This document shows, in pieces, positions 32,185-40,122 of a stretch of 40,122 bases of DNA. A program made the position numbers and the translations under genes. Each line of letters begins with the position of its first letter. The stretch's first letter is position 1. The notes beneath the pieces are model-generated. The model made no database searches, had not been told where the DNA came from, and saw only the letters and a list, made by a program, of their open reading frames with translations. This stretch comes from Candidatus Protoclostridium gallicola (GTDB taxonomy: Bacteria; Bacillota; Clostridia; Christensenellales; Pumilibacteraceae): contig CAJFLE010000028.1 of NCBI GenBank assembly GCA_904387375.1, positions 1-40,122 on the forward strand. The letters are read 5' to 3'.

Positions 32185-32281
32185 GTCCGCCGCCCGGCCG
32201 CTCATGCGGGATTTTTACCCCGGAGATACAGATTTTCATAAATTGTCGGCGGGAAAAATAAGATTTTTATCCGAAAACGTA

Positions 32282-32309
32282 TTGACAATTTCCGATTTTG
32301 TGATATAAT
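32282..32309 (+). promoter_or_regulatory. Promoter of the cytoplasmic GH3 gene
   Basis: TTGACA (32282-32287), 16-base spacer, TATAAT (32304-32309). It leaves a leader of about 158 bases. 32185-32281 holds nothing recognisable. Confidence 0.85.
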
Positions 32310-32355
32310 GGTTACGACATGATGATAGGTGTGCGAAAATGAGGAGGATTTGCGG

Positions 32356-32386
32356 CCGCAATCCGTTCTGTCGGATCGCGGTTTTT
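32356..32386 (+). promoter_or_regulatory. Terminator-like hairpin in the GH3 leader (possible attenuator)
   Basis: CCGCAATCCG and CGGATCGCGG (9 of 10 paired) followed by T5, inside the transcribed leader. A 25-codon reading frame starts at 32339 (MRRICGRNPF...) and covers the hairpin. A second inverted repeat (TATATAAC 32410-32417, GTTATATA 32436-32443) lies closer to the gene. Premature termination controlled by translation or a ligand is possible; no known riboswitch class was recognised. Confidence 0.5.
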
Positions 32387-32473
32387 CCCGTTTCGAACGT
32401 AATCTTCGATATATAACGCGCCGCACGGCGTCGTAGTTATATAACAGTAAAAAATCCAATGCAGAAGGAAACG

Positions 32474-35170
32474 ATGATGAAGTACAAAGAACTCATAAGC
32501 AAACTTACTCTGGAAGAGAAGGTTGCCCTGACCTCAGGCAAGGACTTCTGGCAGTCTTACGGCGTCGACCGCGACGACGTGAAAGTGCCCTCGATGTTCC
32601 TGTCCGACGGCCCGCACGGCATACGCAAACAGGCCGCGGCCGCAGACCACCTCGGTCTGAACGCGTCCATACCCGCGACGTGTTTCCCCACTGCGGCGAC
32701 CATGGCTAACAGCTGGAACGACGAACTGGGCGAGGAAATGGGCAAGATGCTGGGCGAAGAAGCTGTGGACGAGAAAGTCAACGTCCTGCTCGGCCCCGGC
32801 ACCAACCTCAAGCGCAACCCCCGCTGCGGCCGCAACTTCGAATATTTCTCCGAAGATCCGCTGCTCGCCGGCAAGATGGCGGCGGCTTACATACGCGGAA
32901 TACAGTCCAACGGCGTATCCGGCTGCGTGAAGCATTTCGCTCTCAACAACCAGGAAGAGCGCCGCATGGTCGTCGATACGGTAGTGGACGAACGCACCAT
33001 GCGCGAGCTGTACCTGACCGCGTTCGAGATCGCGGTAAAAGAAGGCAAGCCGTGGACGATAATGTCCTCTTATAATATGGTAAACGGCACCCACGTCAAC
33101 GAGAACCTGCACCTCATGCGCGACATTCTCCGCGACGAATGGGGATACAAGAACGTCGTCGTTACCGACTGGGCGGGCAGCAACGACAGAGTGCAGGGCC
33201 TCATCGCGGGCAACGAGCTGGAAATGCCCAGCTGCCTGTACTCCAACCAGGATCTGTACAAGGCGCTCACCGAAGGGTATAAGATACCCGACGAGCTTAC
33301 GCCCGACCGCCCCGGCGATCAGTACGACCGCATCGTCGCGGCGTTCAGGGACGGCAAGCTGGACGAGAAATATCTCGACGAGGCGCTCGACCGCCTGCTC
33401 GACCTCGTGTTTACGACGGAAAAGGCGTTCGAAGGCCGTCCGGAGGACAAGCCTCTGCGCGTCGTGAACGTGGACGCACACCACGAAATGGCAAAGAAGT
33501 GCGCGCGCGAGTGCATCGTGCTGCTGCGCAACGAAAACAAAACGCTGCCGCTTGCCGGCGGCACGACCGTCGCCGTCATAGGCGATTTCGCCAAAGTTCC
33601 CCGCTACCAGGGCGCGGGCTCGTCCGTCGTCAACCCGACCAAGCTCGACTCGCCCCTCGTCTGCCTCGGCTTCGGCATAGAAAAATACGAGAAGAATCCG
33701 CTGCCCGACCCCAAGGACAAGGTCACGAGCATCGGAGACAATATATTCGGTCTTAAAATCGCGGGCTATGCGCCCGGCTTCGACCGCTACGGCAAGAAGA
33801 ACGACGGCCTTATCAAGGAAGCGTGCGCGCTTGCGGATAAGGCGGAAGTTTCCCTCGTCTACCTCGGCCTCGACGAAGTTACCGAGGCGGAAGGTCTGGA
33901 CCGCGGCGACATAAAGATTCCTCAGGCGCAGATCGACCTCGTCGACGCTTTGGCCAAGAAGGGCAAGAAGATCGTCGTCGTGCTCAGCTGCGGCTCGGCG
34001 GTAGAACTGCCGTTCGCCGACAAGGTGGACGCCATCGTTCACGCTTATCTCGGCGGTCAGGCCATAGCGGAAGCCGTGCTCGACGTCATCGTCGGCAAGG
34101 TCAACCCGTCCGGCAAGCTCGCGGAAAGCTATCCTTACGAATACAAGGACTGCTCGTCCGCGTCGCATTTCCCCGGAAAGCAGAGATCCGTCGAATACCG
34201 CGAAGGCATGTTCGTGGGCTACCGCTACTACGACACCGCCGGCGTGCCCGTGCGTTATCCGTTCGGCTTCGGTCTGTCGTATACGACGTTCGAATATTCC
34301 GATCTCGCCGTGGATAAGAGCGGCGTGACGTTCACGATCGCCAACACCGGCGACCGCGACGGCGCGGAAGTGGCGCAGCTTTACGTCGGACTGCCCGGAG
34401 CGAAAGTGTTCCGCCCCGCAAAGGAACTGCGCGGATTCAAGAAAGTGTTCGTCAAGGCGGGCGAGAGCGTCAAGGTCACGATCCCGTTCGACGATCGTAC
34501 GTTCAGATATTTCAACGTCAAAACGAACAAGTGGGAAATCGAGGGCGGCGCCTACGATATTATGATAGGCGCGTCCGTCGAGGACATCAGACTCAAAGCT
34601 TCCTTCGAGGTCGAAGGTACGACGGACGTCATGCCGTACGACCCCGCCGCTCTGCCGTCCTATTACAGCGGTAATGCCGCCGACGTCGGAACGGAAGAGT
34701 TCAGAGCGCTCCTCGGCGCCGACGAGTTCGACGCGGCGATAGAAAAAGGCGAGAAACCGCCCGTCAATACCTATCCGCTGCCCGACCCCGGTTATAAATT
34801 CTATAAGAAAAACAGAATGGTTATCCATTATAACTGCACGGTCGCAGACCTGCGCTATTCTAAGCGCTGGTTCGGACGTCTGTTCTCGGGAGCCATCCGT
34901 TTCGTAAAATCGCTGCTGTGGAAGATGGGCAACCGCACGCTTTCCAACACGCTCGTCATGGGCGTCGTGCACCAGCCTATGCGCGGCATGGCAAAATTCG
35001 GCGGCATGAACCGCGCTCAGATGGACGGTCTCATCATGATGTGCAACGGCCATCTGTTCAAGGGGCTGCGTCAGCTTTCCAGCGGTAAAACAAAGGAAGA
35101 ACGCAAAGCTGCCAAGAAACTGCGCAAACAGGCCGAAGACAATATGTCCAACGAGGGGCCCGTACAGTAA
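32474..35170 (+). CDS. Cytoplasmic GH3 beta-glucosidase
   Basis: GH3 glycosidase in the usual domain order, 898 residues, no signal peptide. TIM barrel: MFLSDGPHGIRKQ, GRNFEYFSEDP, VKHFALNNQEERR, then VVTDWAGSNDR with nucleophile Asp232. The C-terminal sandwich has AKKCARECIVLLRNE, QGAGSSVVNP, VYLGLDEVTEAEGLDR and YPFGFGLSYTTFEY, followed by a fibronectin-III-like domain (AEVAQLYVG). Residues from about 730 to the end are an extra C-terminal part, helical and basic, of unknown role. The start chosen has AGAAGGAAACG; an ATG five codons upstream has none. It probably hydrolyses imported oligosaccharides. It is separate from the surface GH3 and only distantly like it. Confidence 0.93.
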   Translation: MMKYKELISKLTLEEKVALTSGKDFWQSYGVDRDDVKVPSMFLSDGPHGIRKQAAAADHLGLNASIPATCFPTAATMANSWNDELGEEMGKMLGEEAVDEKVNVLLGPGTNLKRNPRCGRNFEYFSEDPLLAGKMAAAYIRGIQSNGVSGCVKHFALNNQEERRMVVDTVVDERTMRELYLTAFEIAVKEGKPWTIMSSYNMVNGTHVNENLHLMRDILRDEWGYKNVVVTDWAGSNDRVQGLIAGNELEMPSCLYSNQDLYKALTEGYKIPDELTPDRPGDQYDRIVAAFRDGKLDEKYLDEALDRLLDLVFTTEKAFEGRPEDKPLRVVNVDAHHEMAKKCARECIVLLRNENKTLPLAGGTTVAVIGDFAKVPRYQGAGSSVVNPTKLDSPLVCLGFGIEKYEKNPLPDPKDKVTSIGDNIFGLKIAGYAPGFDRYGKKNDGLIKEACALADKAEVSLVYLGLDEVTEAEGLDRGDIKIPQAQIDLVDALAKKGKKIVVVLSCGSAVELPFADKVDAIVHAYLGGQAIAEAVLDVIVGKVNPSGKLAESYPYEYKDCSSASHFPGKQRSVEYREGMFVGYRYYDTAGVPVRYPFGFGLSYTTFEYSDLAVDKSGVTFTIANTGDRDGAEVAQLYVGLPGAKVFRPAKELRGFKKVFVKAGESVKVTIPFDDRTFRYFNVKTNKWEIEGGAYDIMIGASVEDIRLKASFEVEGTTDVMPYDPAALPSYYSGNAADVGTEEFRALLGADEFDAAIEKGEKPPVNTYPLPDPGYKFYKKNRMVIHYNCTVADLRYSKRWFGRLFSGAIRFVKSLLWKMGNRTLSNTLVMGVVHQPMRGMAKFGGMNRAQMDGLIMMCNGHLFKGLRQLSSGKTKEERKAAKKLRKQAEDNMSNEGPVQ

Positions 35171-35300
35171 GCCCGAAAGGAAAAACGAAATTAACCGCAG
35201 CGGAAGCCGGCCGGGGATAAAACGGGATGATGAAGACCGTCCGGCAGCCGCCGCAAATTACCTGCGTTACTAATACTCTGCAAAAAAAGGAGAAAAGAAA

Positions 35301-36545
35301 ATGGCAAACAAACCCGATGCTCCCGTAGCGGAGCAGGCAGTTCCCGCCGAGGAACAGCCGCATGCGGCTATGCTTTCCGCCGAAGAAATTCAGGGCGAAA
35401 TAAAGCCGCTGTCCGAGAACGCATTCCTCGCGTTTTTCCAGCGCATCTACCGCGCATGGCTGGGCTGGTGGTACGGAATGTGCGACAAGCATCCCAAAGG
35501 CACGAAACTGATAGGTCAGTTCGTAGTCATGTTCGTGTTCAGCAACGCCGTCACCATCTGGCAGCTTCTCGTAATGCTCTTCCTGCCGTACGCATTCGCG
35601 GCCGTATGGGACGTTCCGTTCGTGTGGCCCGCAATTGCTCTTCCGTGGGAAGACGCCATGGGAACCGCGCTTAACTACGCAATATTCAACGAACCCGTTA
35701 AATTCCTCGCAACGATCAGCGGCGAACAGCAGGTGCTCCTTGCATCTACTGCGGAAACCGTTCAGCAGTATGTGGATGCCGGCTACACGCTTCAGATGTC
35801 CGGCGTCGGCAACTTCATCGCTTTCGAGATCGCGGTGTTTACCGCTCAGTGCATCAACTTCCCGCTCCAGCGCAACATTACGTTCCGCTCGAAGGGCAAT
35901 CCCGTCGTTCAGGCGATATGGTATTTCATCGGCTGGCTGGCCATATCCGTCGCGCTCAATGCGCTTTGGGGTATAATGAACCCGCTTATGCTGTGGTGGA
36001 ACTGGCCCGATCCGGTCATCCAGCTGCTTAAAACGGTCATAACCGGCGGTATTTCGATGATTATCTTCTTCTTCATCTTCCTCATCATCTTCCCCGATGC
36101 AAACAAGGTCGCGAAGAAGGCGAGGGCGAAAGCCGACGCCGCAAAGGAAAGCGGAAACGCGGAAGCAGCGGCGGCAGCCGAGCTCAACGCCGTCAGAAAG
36201 GAAGAGGATGCAAAACTCACCAATGCAAGACAGGCGAGATACAAGGCTATCTCCCAGGCGAACAGCCGCGCCGTCGCTTTCGGTTCCGTCGTGAAGAACG
36301 CGGAGAAGGCGAAGGTGGAGGCGGAAGAGCTTGCCGCAGCGGCAAACGACGAGGCTTCGACGCAGAAGGCGGAAGAGGCAAAGGCGAAGGCTGCGGAGAT
36401 CGAGGCGCGCATACCCGACTATCAGCAGAAGGCGAGCGACGCCATCGCGGCAAAGCACGAGGCAATCGCGGCATACGAGGCTGCGATCGAGGAAGTCAAA
36501 GCTGCACGTCAGGCGCGCGGCGAAGACGTTTCCAAAGTCGCATAA
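35301..36545 (+). CDS. GtrA-like membrane protein with long coiled-coil tail
   Basis: Protein of 414 residues. An N-terminal Pro/Ala/Glu-rich stretch (1-40) is followed by a four-helix membrane region of the GtrA type (about 71-100, 165-188, 203-222, 240-264), with the signature NFPLQRNITFRSKGN at 186-200. GtrA proteins help move lipid-linked sugars across the membrane. A loop of about 65 residues between the first two helices is longer than usual. Residues 266-405 are an Ala/Glu/Lys-rich helix, almost surely a coiled coil in the cytoplasm; this is not part of ordinary GtrA. AAAGGAG precedes the ATG. It may be cotranscribed with the GH3, 130 bases upstream. Confidence 0.8.
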   Translation: MANKPDAPVAEQAVPAEEQPHAAMLSAEEIQGEIKPLSENAFLAFFQRIYRAWLGWWYGMCDKHPKGTKLIGQFVVMFVFSNAVTIWQLLVMLFLPYAFAAVWDVPFVWPAIALPWEDAMGTALNYAIFNEPVKFLATISGEQQVLLASTAETVQQYVDAGYTLQMSGVGNFIAFEIAVFTAQCINFPLQRNITFRSKGNPVVQAIWYFIGWLAISVALNALWGIMNPLMLWWNWPDPVIQLLKTVITGGISMIIFFFIFLIIFPDANKVAKKARAKADAAKESGNAEAAAAAELNAVRKEEDAKLTNARQARYKAISQANSRAVAFGSVVKNAEKAKVEAEELAAAANDEASTQKAEEAKAKAAEIEARIPDYQQKASDAIAAKHEAIAAYEAAIEEVKAARQARGEDVSKVA

Positions 36546-36659
36546 TCGCATACGCCGGAGAATATTATGAATTTGCGGCATACCGCCGCGGAAGGGACGC
36601 AGTCAAAATGACAACGTCGGATAACAGGGGAAAATATGACAACTCTCAGCTGAATTCCG

Positions 36660-36704
36660 GGAAAACCGCGCGGATTGATTTTCGTGCGGTTTTCCGCGGT
36701 TTTT
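36660..36704 (+). terminator. Terminator after the GtrA-like gene
   Basis: GGAAAACCGC and GCGGTTTTCC (36660-36669, 36686-36695), with an alternative longer pairing AACCGCG/CGCGGTT that ends in T5. Confidence 0.75.
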
Positions 36705-36793
36705 AAGCTCGGATAATGCACCGCAACGTCCGGTGCGGAATGCGGTAAGCGGTTCCGCTCGCGGACAAAAAATATAAAAAGGGGTGAAAAACC

Positions 36794-37978
36794 ATGAAAA
36801 AGAAAAAGTGCGTAGCTATGTTGCTTGCCGGCGGTCAGGGTTCCAGACTCAAAGCTCTGACTACGACGGTGGCAAAGCCCGCAGTCTCTTTCGGCGGCAA
36901 GTACCGTATCATCGACTTCCCGCTGTCCAACTGCACCAACTCGGGTATAGATACCGTAGGCGTACTGACGCAGTACCAGCCGCTCGTGCTCAACGAATAT
37001 ATCGGCACGGGCGAATCGTGGGATCTCGACCGCAAGAACGGCGGCGCCCACGTCCTCGCGCCCTATCAGGCAAAGAAGGGCGCACGCTGGTACGAGGGTA
37101 CCGCCAACGCGATATATCAGAATATCCAGTTCCTGAACAAGTACGACAGCGAGCACGTGCTCATTCTGTCCGGCGACCACATCTATAAGATGGACTATTC
37201 CAGGATGCTTGCCCAGCACACCGAAACGGACGCCGACATCACGATCGCCGTCATCGACGTGCCCATCGAGGAAGCGTCGCGCTTCGGCATAATGAGCTAC
37301 GACAAGAATTTCCGCATTTTCGATTTCGCGGAGAAGCCGAAGGAACCCAAGAGCAACCACGCGTCCATGGGCGTTTATCTGTTCAAAAAGGACGTGCTCG
37401 TGCGCATGCTCGAAGAGGACGACGCCGATCCGGACAGCGAGAAGGATTTCGGCAAGAATATAATTCCCAAGATGCTCGCCGAAAACATGCGCGTGTTCGC
37501 CTATCAGTTCGACGGCTACTGGAAGGACGTCGGCACGCTCAAAAGCCTGTGGGAAGCGAATATGGATCTGCTCGGCGTCGACCCCGTGTTCTCGCTCTAC
37601 GACGGAACGTGGAAAATCTATTCGGGTAACGACGCGTATCCGCCCGCGCTGCTGCTGACCAAGGACGGCAGCGTGACCAACAGCATAGTCACCGAAGGCG
37701 ACATCATATCCGGCCGCGTGGTCAATTCGGTCATCGGCGAGGGCGTGACGATCGGCGAGGGCGCAGTCGTCGAAAACTCCGTAGTGTTCAGCGGCTCGGT
37801 CATCGGCGCGGGCGCCAAACTGTCCTATGCGATCATCGACGAAAATGTGCGCGTCGGCGAAAACTGCGTGCTCGGCGACGCCAAAAGCAGTCCCGACAAG
37901 ATTACCCTCGTGGGCAGAAACTGCGAGATTCCCGACGGCACGACCATTGCCAGCGGCAGCATAACGGAGGCGGAATGA
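36794..37978 (+). CDS. glgC: Glucose-1-phosphate adenylyltransferase GlgC
   Basis: Makes ADP-glucose for glycogen from glucose-1-phosphate and ATP, 394 residues. The nucleotide-binding loop is [49 protein letters not shown] and [11 protein letters not shown] follow. The C-terminal left-handed beta-helix has the hexapeptide repeats [31 protein letters not shown] precedes the ATG. It is followed after one base by glgD, the usual Firmicute pair. glgA and glgP are not in the window. Confidence 0.96.
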   Translation: MKKKKCVAMLLAGGQGSRLKALTTTVAKPAVSFGGKYRIIDFPLSNCTNSGIDTVGVLTQYQPLVLNEYIGTGESWDLDRKNGGAHVLAPYQAKKGARWYEGTANAIYQNIQFLNKYDSEHVLILSGDHIYKMDYSRMLAQHTETDADITIAVIDVPIEEASRFGIMSYDKNFRIFDFAEKPKEPKSNHASMGVYLFKKDVLVRMLEEDDADPDSEKDFGKNIIPKMLAENMRVFAYQFDGYWKDVGTLKSLWEANMDLLGVDPVFSLYDGTWKIYSGNDAYPPALLLTKDGSVTNSIVTEGDIISGRVVNSVIGEGVTIGEGAVVENSVVFSGSVIGAGAKLSYAIIDENVRVGENCVLGDAKSSPDKITLVGRNCEIPDGTTIASGSITEAE

Positions 37979-37979
37979 T

Positions 37980-39092
37980 ATGAAAACTCTCGGCATAATT
38001 TTTTCCAATATACACGAACGCGATATACCCGAACTCACCAAGGTGCGCACGCTCGCTTCCGTGCCTTACGGCGGACGGTACCGTCTCATAGACTTCGTGC
38101 TGTCCAACATGGTAAACAGCGGCATAACCAATATCGGCATAATCGCCAAGTATAACTATCAGTCGCTCATGGATCATGTGCAGAGCGGCAAGAGCTGGGG
38201 ACTGGCGCGCAAGAACGGCGGTCTTACCATACTCCCGCCTTTCAACGACGTGTCCGGCGGCGGCGTGTTCAACAACCGCTTCGAGGCGATCAAGAGCGTG
38301 GGCGGCTTTATCCGCCACAACGAAGCGGATTATGTGGTCATGGCGGACTGCGACATCGTCTGCAACCTCGACCTCGCGCCCGCGATCGCCGCGCACGAGA
38401 AGAACCACGCCGACATCACGATGATCTACCGCAAGAAAAACGTGGACTCGTCGGACAAATACCGCATGGTCATCGAAACCGACGACAGCGGCAAGGTGAT
38501 CAGGTCGAGCATGAACGACGGCAGTTCGGGCGAGAAAAAGGTGTACACCGATTTCATGATCATCACGCGCCGCACGCTGCTCTACATCATCGACCACAGC
38601 GACCAGTGGGGCATCAACTCCTTCTCGCGCGACATTCTGTCCAATATCCGCGAATATAACATCTACGGCTATGAAATGGACGGCTACTACGCCGCCGTCA
38701 ACAGCCTTAACGACTATTACAAACACTCCATGGAGCTGCTCAATCCCGAAGTGGTGCGCGAGCTGTTCTATAAGGGCGGCGCAGAGATATATACCAAGGT
38801 GCGCGACTCCGCTCCCGCGAAGTTCACCGACACCTCTTTCGTGCGCGACTCCATGATCGCCGACGGCTGCATCATAGAGGGCGAAGTGGAAAACTCCATT
38901 ATTTTCCGCGGCTGCCATATCGCCAAGGGCGCTAAGGTCACGAATTCCATCATCATGCAGGACGCCCGCATCGACGCCGGCTCCACGCTCAACTGCGTGA
39001 TAATGGACAAGGCGGCGCACGTGCTGGAGAACCGTCTGCTGTCCGGACATCCGACCCACCCTTATTATATAGAGAAAGAAGCGGAGATTTAA
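37980..39092 (+). CDS. glgD: GlgD, regulatory partner of GlgC
   Basis: Homologue of GlgC, 370 residues, with the same two-domain form (nucleotidyltransferase fold and beta-helix). It lacks the GGQGSRL nucleotide loop (it starts LGIIFSNIHERDIPELTKVR) and has NGGLTILPPFN and DCDIVCNLDL instead of the catalytic motifs. In Bacillus and relatives GlgD is not active alone but raises the activity of GlgC in a mixed complex. GGAGG lies in the end of glgC. Confidence 0.95.
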   Translation: MKTLGIIFSNIHERDIPELTKVRTLASVPYGGRYRLIDFVLSNMVNSGITNIGIIAKYNYQSLMDHVQSGKSWGLARKNGGLTILPPFNDVSGGGVFNNRFEAIKSVGGFIRHNEADYVVMADCDIVCNLDLAPAIAAHEKNHADITMIYRKKNVDSSDKYRMVIETDDSGKVIRSSMNDGSSGEKKVYTDFMIITRRTLLYIIDHSDQWGINSFSRDILSNIREYNIYGYEMDGYYAAVNSLNDYYKHSMELLNPEVVRELFYKGGAEIYTKVRDSAPAKFTDTSFVRDSMIADGCIIEGEVENSIIFRGCHIAKGAKVTNSIIMQDARIDAGSTLNCVIMDKAAHVLENRLLSGHPTHPYYIEKEAEI

Positions 39093-39115
39093 GCTCCTCC
39101 TCTTTGTATGGAATA

Positions 39116-39146
39116 ACGCGTCTTCCGCAAGGAAGGCGCGTTTTTT
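39116..39146 (+). terminator. Terminator of glgCD
   Basis: ACGCGTCTTCC and GGAAGGCGCGT with loop GCAA (one G-T pair), followed by T6. Confidence 0.9.
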
Positions 39147-39190
39147 ATAAAGTGCGGAATTTTTGCAATGTAACTGGGAAATAAATGCAA

Positions 39191-39219
39191 TTCCGTTCCG
39201 GCAAAGTTTCTGTTATAAT
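39191..39219 (+). promoter_or_regulatory. Possible promoter of the small membrane peptide gene
   Basis: TATAAT (39214-39219) with a poor -35 (TTCCGT, 39191-39196) at 17 bases. Confidence 0.5.
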
Positions 39220-39250
39220 AAATACGAAATAAAGAGGGAGGAACAGGGAC

Positions 39251-39517
39251 ATGCGCAGAAGCGCCGGACAGCTGATAATGATAATAGTTATGACCGTGCT
39301 GATGGTCGGCATGATCACGGGCGCTGCGGTATTTTCCGCGTACGGCCGCATCGCGGACTCCCGTCATTTCTGTTCTTCCGCCGCGGCGCGCCACAGCCAC
39401 GAAAAAATGCACACGACGTGCGAAAAGTGCGCGTCGGCGGAAAAGGTAAAGATGACTTTTCCCCGTATAATGCGCGCCCGCAAGCTTGTCGCCGTAATAC
39501 GCCGCGAAGGCGAATAA
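39251..39517 (+). CDS. Small membrane or secreted Cys/His-containing protein
   Basis: Protein of 88 residues, no family recognised. An N-terminal hydrophobic helix (8-30) is followed by a short segment with four His and three Cys (RHFCSSAAARHSHEKMHTTC, then EKCA), which could bind a metal, and a basic tail. GAGGGAGGAACAGGGAC precedes the ATG. It has its own promoter and terminator. Confidence 0.6.
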   Translation: MRRSAGQLIMIIVMTVLMVGMITGAAVFSAYGRIADSRHFCSSAAARHSHEKMHTTCEKCASAEKVKMTFPRIMRARKLVAVIRREGE

Positions 39518-39548
39518 AACAGTCAACCCTCCAATTATATAGAAGTAT

Positions 39549-39585
39549 CCGAAAAGGCTCCAGGCGTCGTCGGGAGCCTTTTCGG
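39549..39585 (+). terminator. Terminator after the small membrane protein
   Basis: A perfect 13-bp stem (39549-39561 with 39573-39585) with an 11-base loop; only a weak T-rich tail follows. Confidence 0.7.
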
Positions 39586-39687
39586 AAGAATTACACTATA
39601 TATTGTGGCATGACTGCCGGCAGGCCACAAGAGCGGCGGGGCGTAAAAAATTGCCGGAAATTTTTTCGGAAAATTTCGGAAAAACGC

Positions 39688-39716
39688 TTGACTTTGCTCA
39701 TAAAAAGGAGTATTAT
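39688..39716 (+). promoter_or_regulatory. Promoter of a structured leader
   Basis: TTGACT (39688-39693), 17-base spacer, TATTAT (39711-39716). It would start a transcript near 39723. Confidence 0.6.
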
Positions 39717-39719
39717 AAG

Positions 39720-39943
39720 CGGGCTGTCGATGAGACAGCGGCTTGTTATTTGGACTACGTATTTAGTTGTGTAAATACCTCTGGCGTAACAGGATATCAG
39801 ATCTTACCGATGTTGATATGTCGTTATGCCTTTTTTTGCGCCCTTTTACGAGGAATAGCCGTGAAATGACAGCCTGTTTGGTCCATAACGTTCCGTAAGG
39901 AACGATGGAATATATATCCGGCCGGCGGCCGGGGATCGTACAT
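39720..39943 (+). other. Structured leader RNA with a small reading frame
   Basis: GCTGTC and GACAGC (39722-39738) form a local hairpin; GGCTGTC also pairs with GACAGCC near 39870, closing a rod about 150 bases long. A 19-codon frame (MLICRYAFFCALLRGIAVK, 39810-39869) lies inside. A hairpin CGTTCC/GGAACG and a GC-rich hairpin (CCGGCCG...) follow before 39940. This looks like a translated, attenuated leader or an independent RNA; no family recognised. Confidence 0.35.
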
Positions 39944-39957
39944 TGACAACTACATAG

Positions 39958-40122
39958 AGTAAAGCAAATTATCTAAAAGAGAGAAAGTATGGAGATGGGA
40001 ACATTGAAATACTTTTTGAAAAGAAGGTATGTGCAAAGCGTATATACGAAGGGATAATTTGTCTTGCAAGAAAAGGATTAGAGACGAAAGATTTAAGCTA
40101 TAAAGAGCGTATGGAGGATGCC
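39958..40122 (+). CDS. Unrecognised partial reading frame at the right edge
   Basis: An open frame runs to the window end and reads, in part, NIEILFEKKVCAKRIYEG, then IICLARKGLETKD, then LSYKERMEDA. It has no ATG; a competing ATG at 39989 with AGAGAGAAAG upstream reads only 23 codons in another frame. So either the gene starts at an unusual codon, or it is frameshifted, or only the short peptide is made. The sequence is AT-richer, with AGA/ATA codons unlike the neighbours, so it may be transferred DNA. TTGACA at 39944-39949 may be part of its promoter. Confidence 0.3.

Noticed and set aside
30208-32205. Minus-strand open frame opposite the MBL/SecD gene
   Set aside because: The plus strand has recognised domains, a ribosome site and metal ligands; the reverse has none.
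32534-35053. Minus-strand open frame opposite the cytoplasmic GH3
   Set aside because: Shadow of a clear GH3 enzyme; no start site or domain.
39089-39526. 145-codon minus-strand frame opposite the small membrane protein
   Set aside because: It runs across the glgD terminator and the small gene's promoter; no ribosome site.
1-40122. CRISPR arrays, insertion sequences or transposases
   Set aside because: No regularly spaced repeats and no transposase or integrase motifs were seen.

Overview
This window looks like chromosomal DNA of an uncultured Firmicute, most likely a gut Clostridia member. The signs are GlgC/GlgD pairs, LytTR/GHKL two-component signalling, M3 oligopeptidase, strong AAGGAG-type ribosome sites, TTGACA-17-TATAAT promoters and moderately high GC. 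It carries the replication-origin neighbourhood. Almost every gene left of about 25.4 kb is on the minus strand and almost every gene right of about 29.4 kb is on the plus strand. Between lie a 2.7 kb gene-free stretch with two perfect parS sites, parB, and DnaA-box clusters. A further DnaA-box cluster lies upstream of rsmG at 19.4-19.7 kb.

Left arm, 0.1-12.2 kb. A surface glycan operon (five-module carbohydrate-binding lipoprotein plus a membrane-anchored, circularly permuted GH3 glycosidase) is followed by a LytTR response regulator and GHKL kinase pair with a G9 tract at their junction. Next come an iron-dependent alcohol dehydrogenase, an HxlR regulator with a membrane protein, and a divergent class M (SirTM-like) sirtuin.

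Defence island, 12.2-17.5 kb. This AT-rich insert, beside tRNA-Ser(UGA), encodes in order: Dam-type methylase with an N-terminal helix-turn-helix, an Mrr-like nuclease, a DpnII-family endonuclease, a second methylase, and a KwaB/KwaA (Kiwa) pair in inverted order. Gaps and overlaps are so small that it should be one operon.

Central part, 17.6-29.4 kb. tRNA-Ser, a flavin reductase-like protein, rsmG, an origin-like DnaA cluster, a DUF2975/YozG-like module with its operator, mnmA, a SHOCT membrane protein, a zinc-ribbon protein and an M3 oligopeptidase are followed by the parS region and parB.

Right arm, 29.4-40.1 kb. An SDR oxidoreductase is followed by a chimeric protein, a ComEC-like metallo-beta-lactamase-fold hydrolase with a SecD extracytoplasmic domain inserted in it. 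Then come a cytoplasmic GH3 with a leader that looks attenuated, a GtrA-like membrane protein with a long Ala/Glu/Lys coiled coil, glgC-glgD, and a small membrane peptide. The right edge has an unrecognised, AT-richer partial reading frame behind a structured leader.

The most unusual points are the SecD-in-MBL chimera, the combined DpnII/Mrr/Kiwa operon, a tandem DnaA-box motif repeated in three intergenic regions, and three genes whose start codon sits at the predicted transcription start (leaderless).
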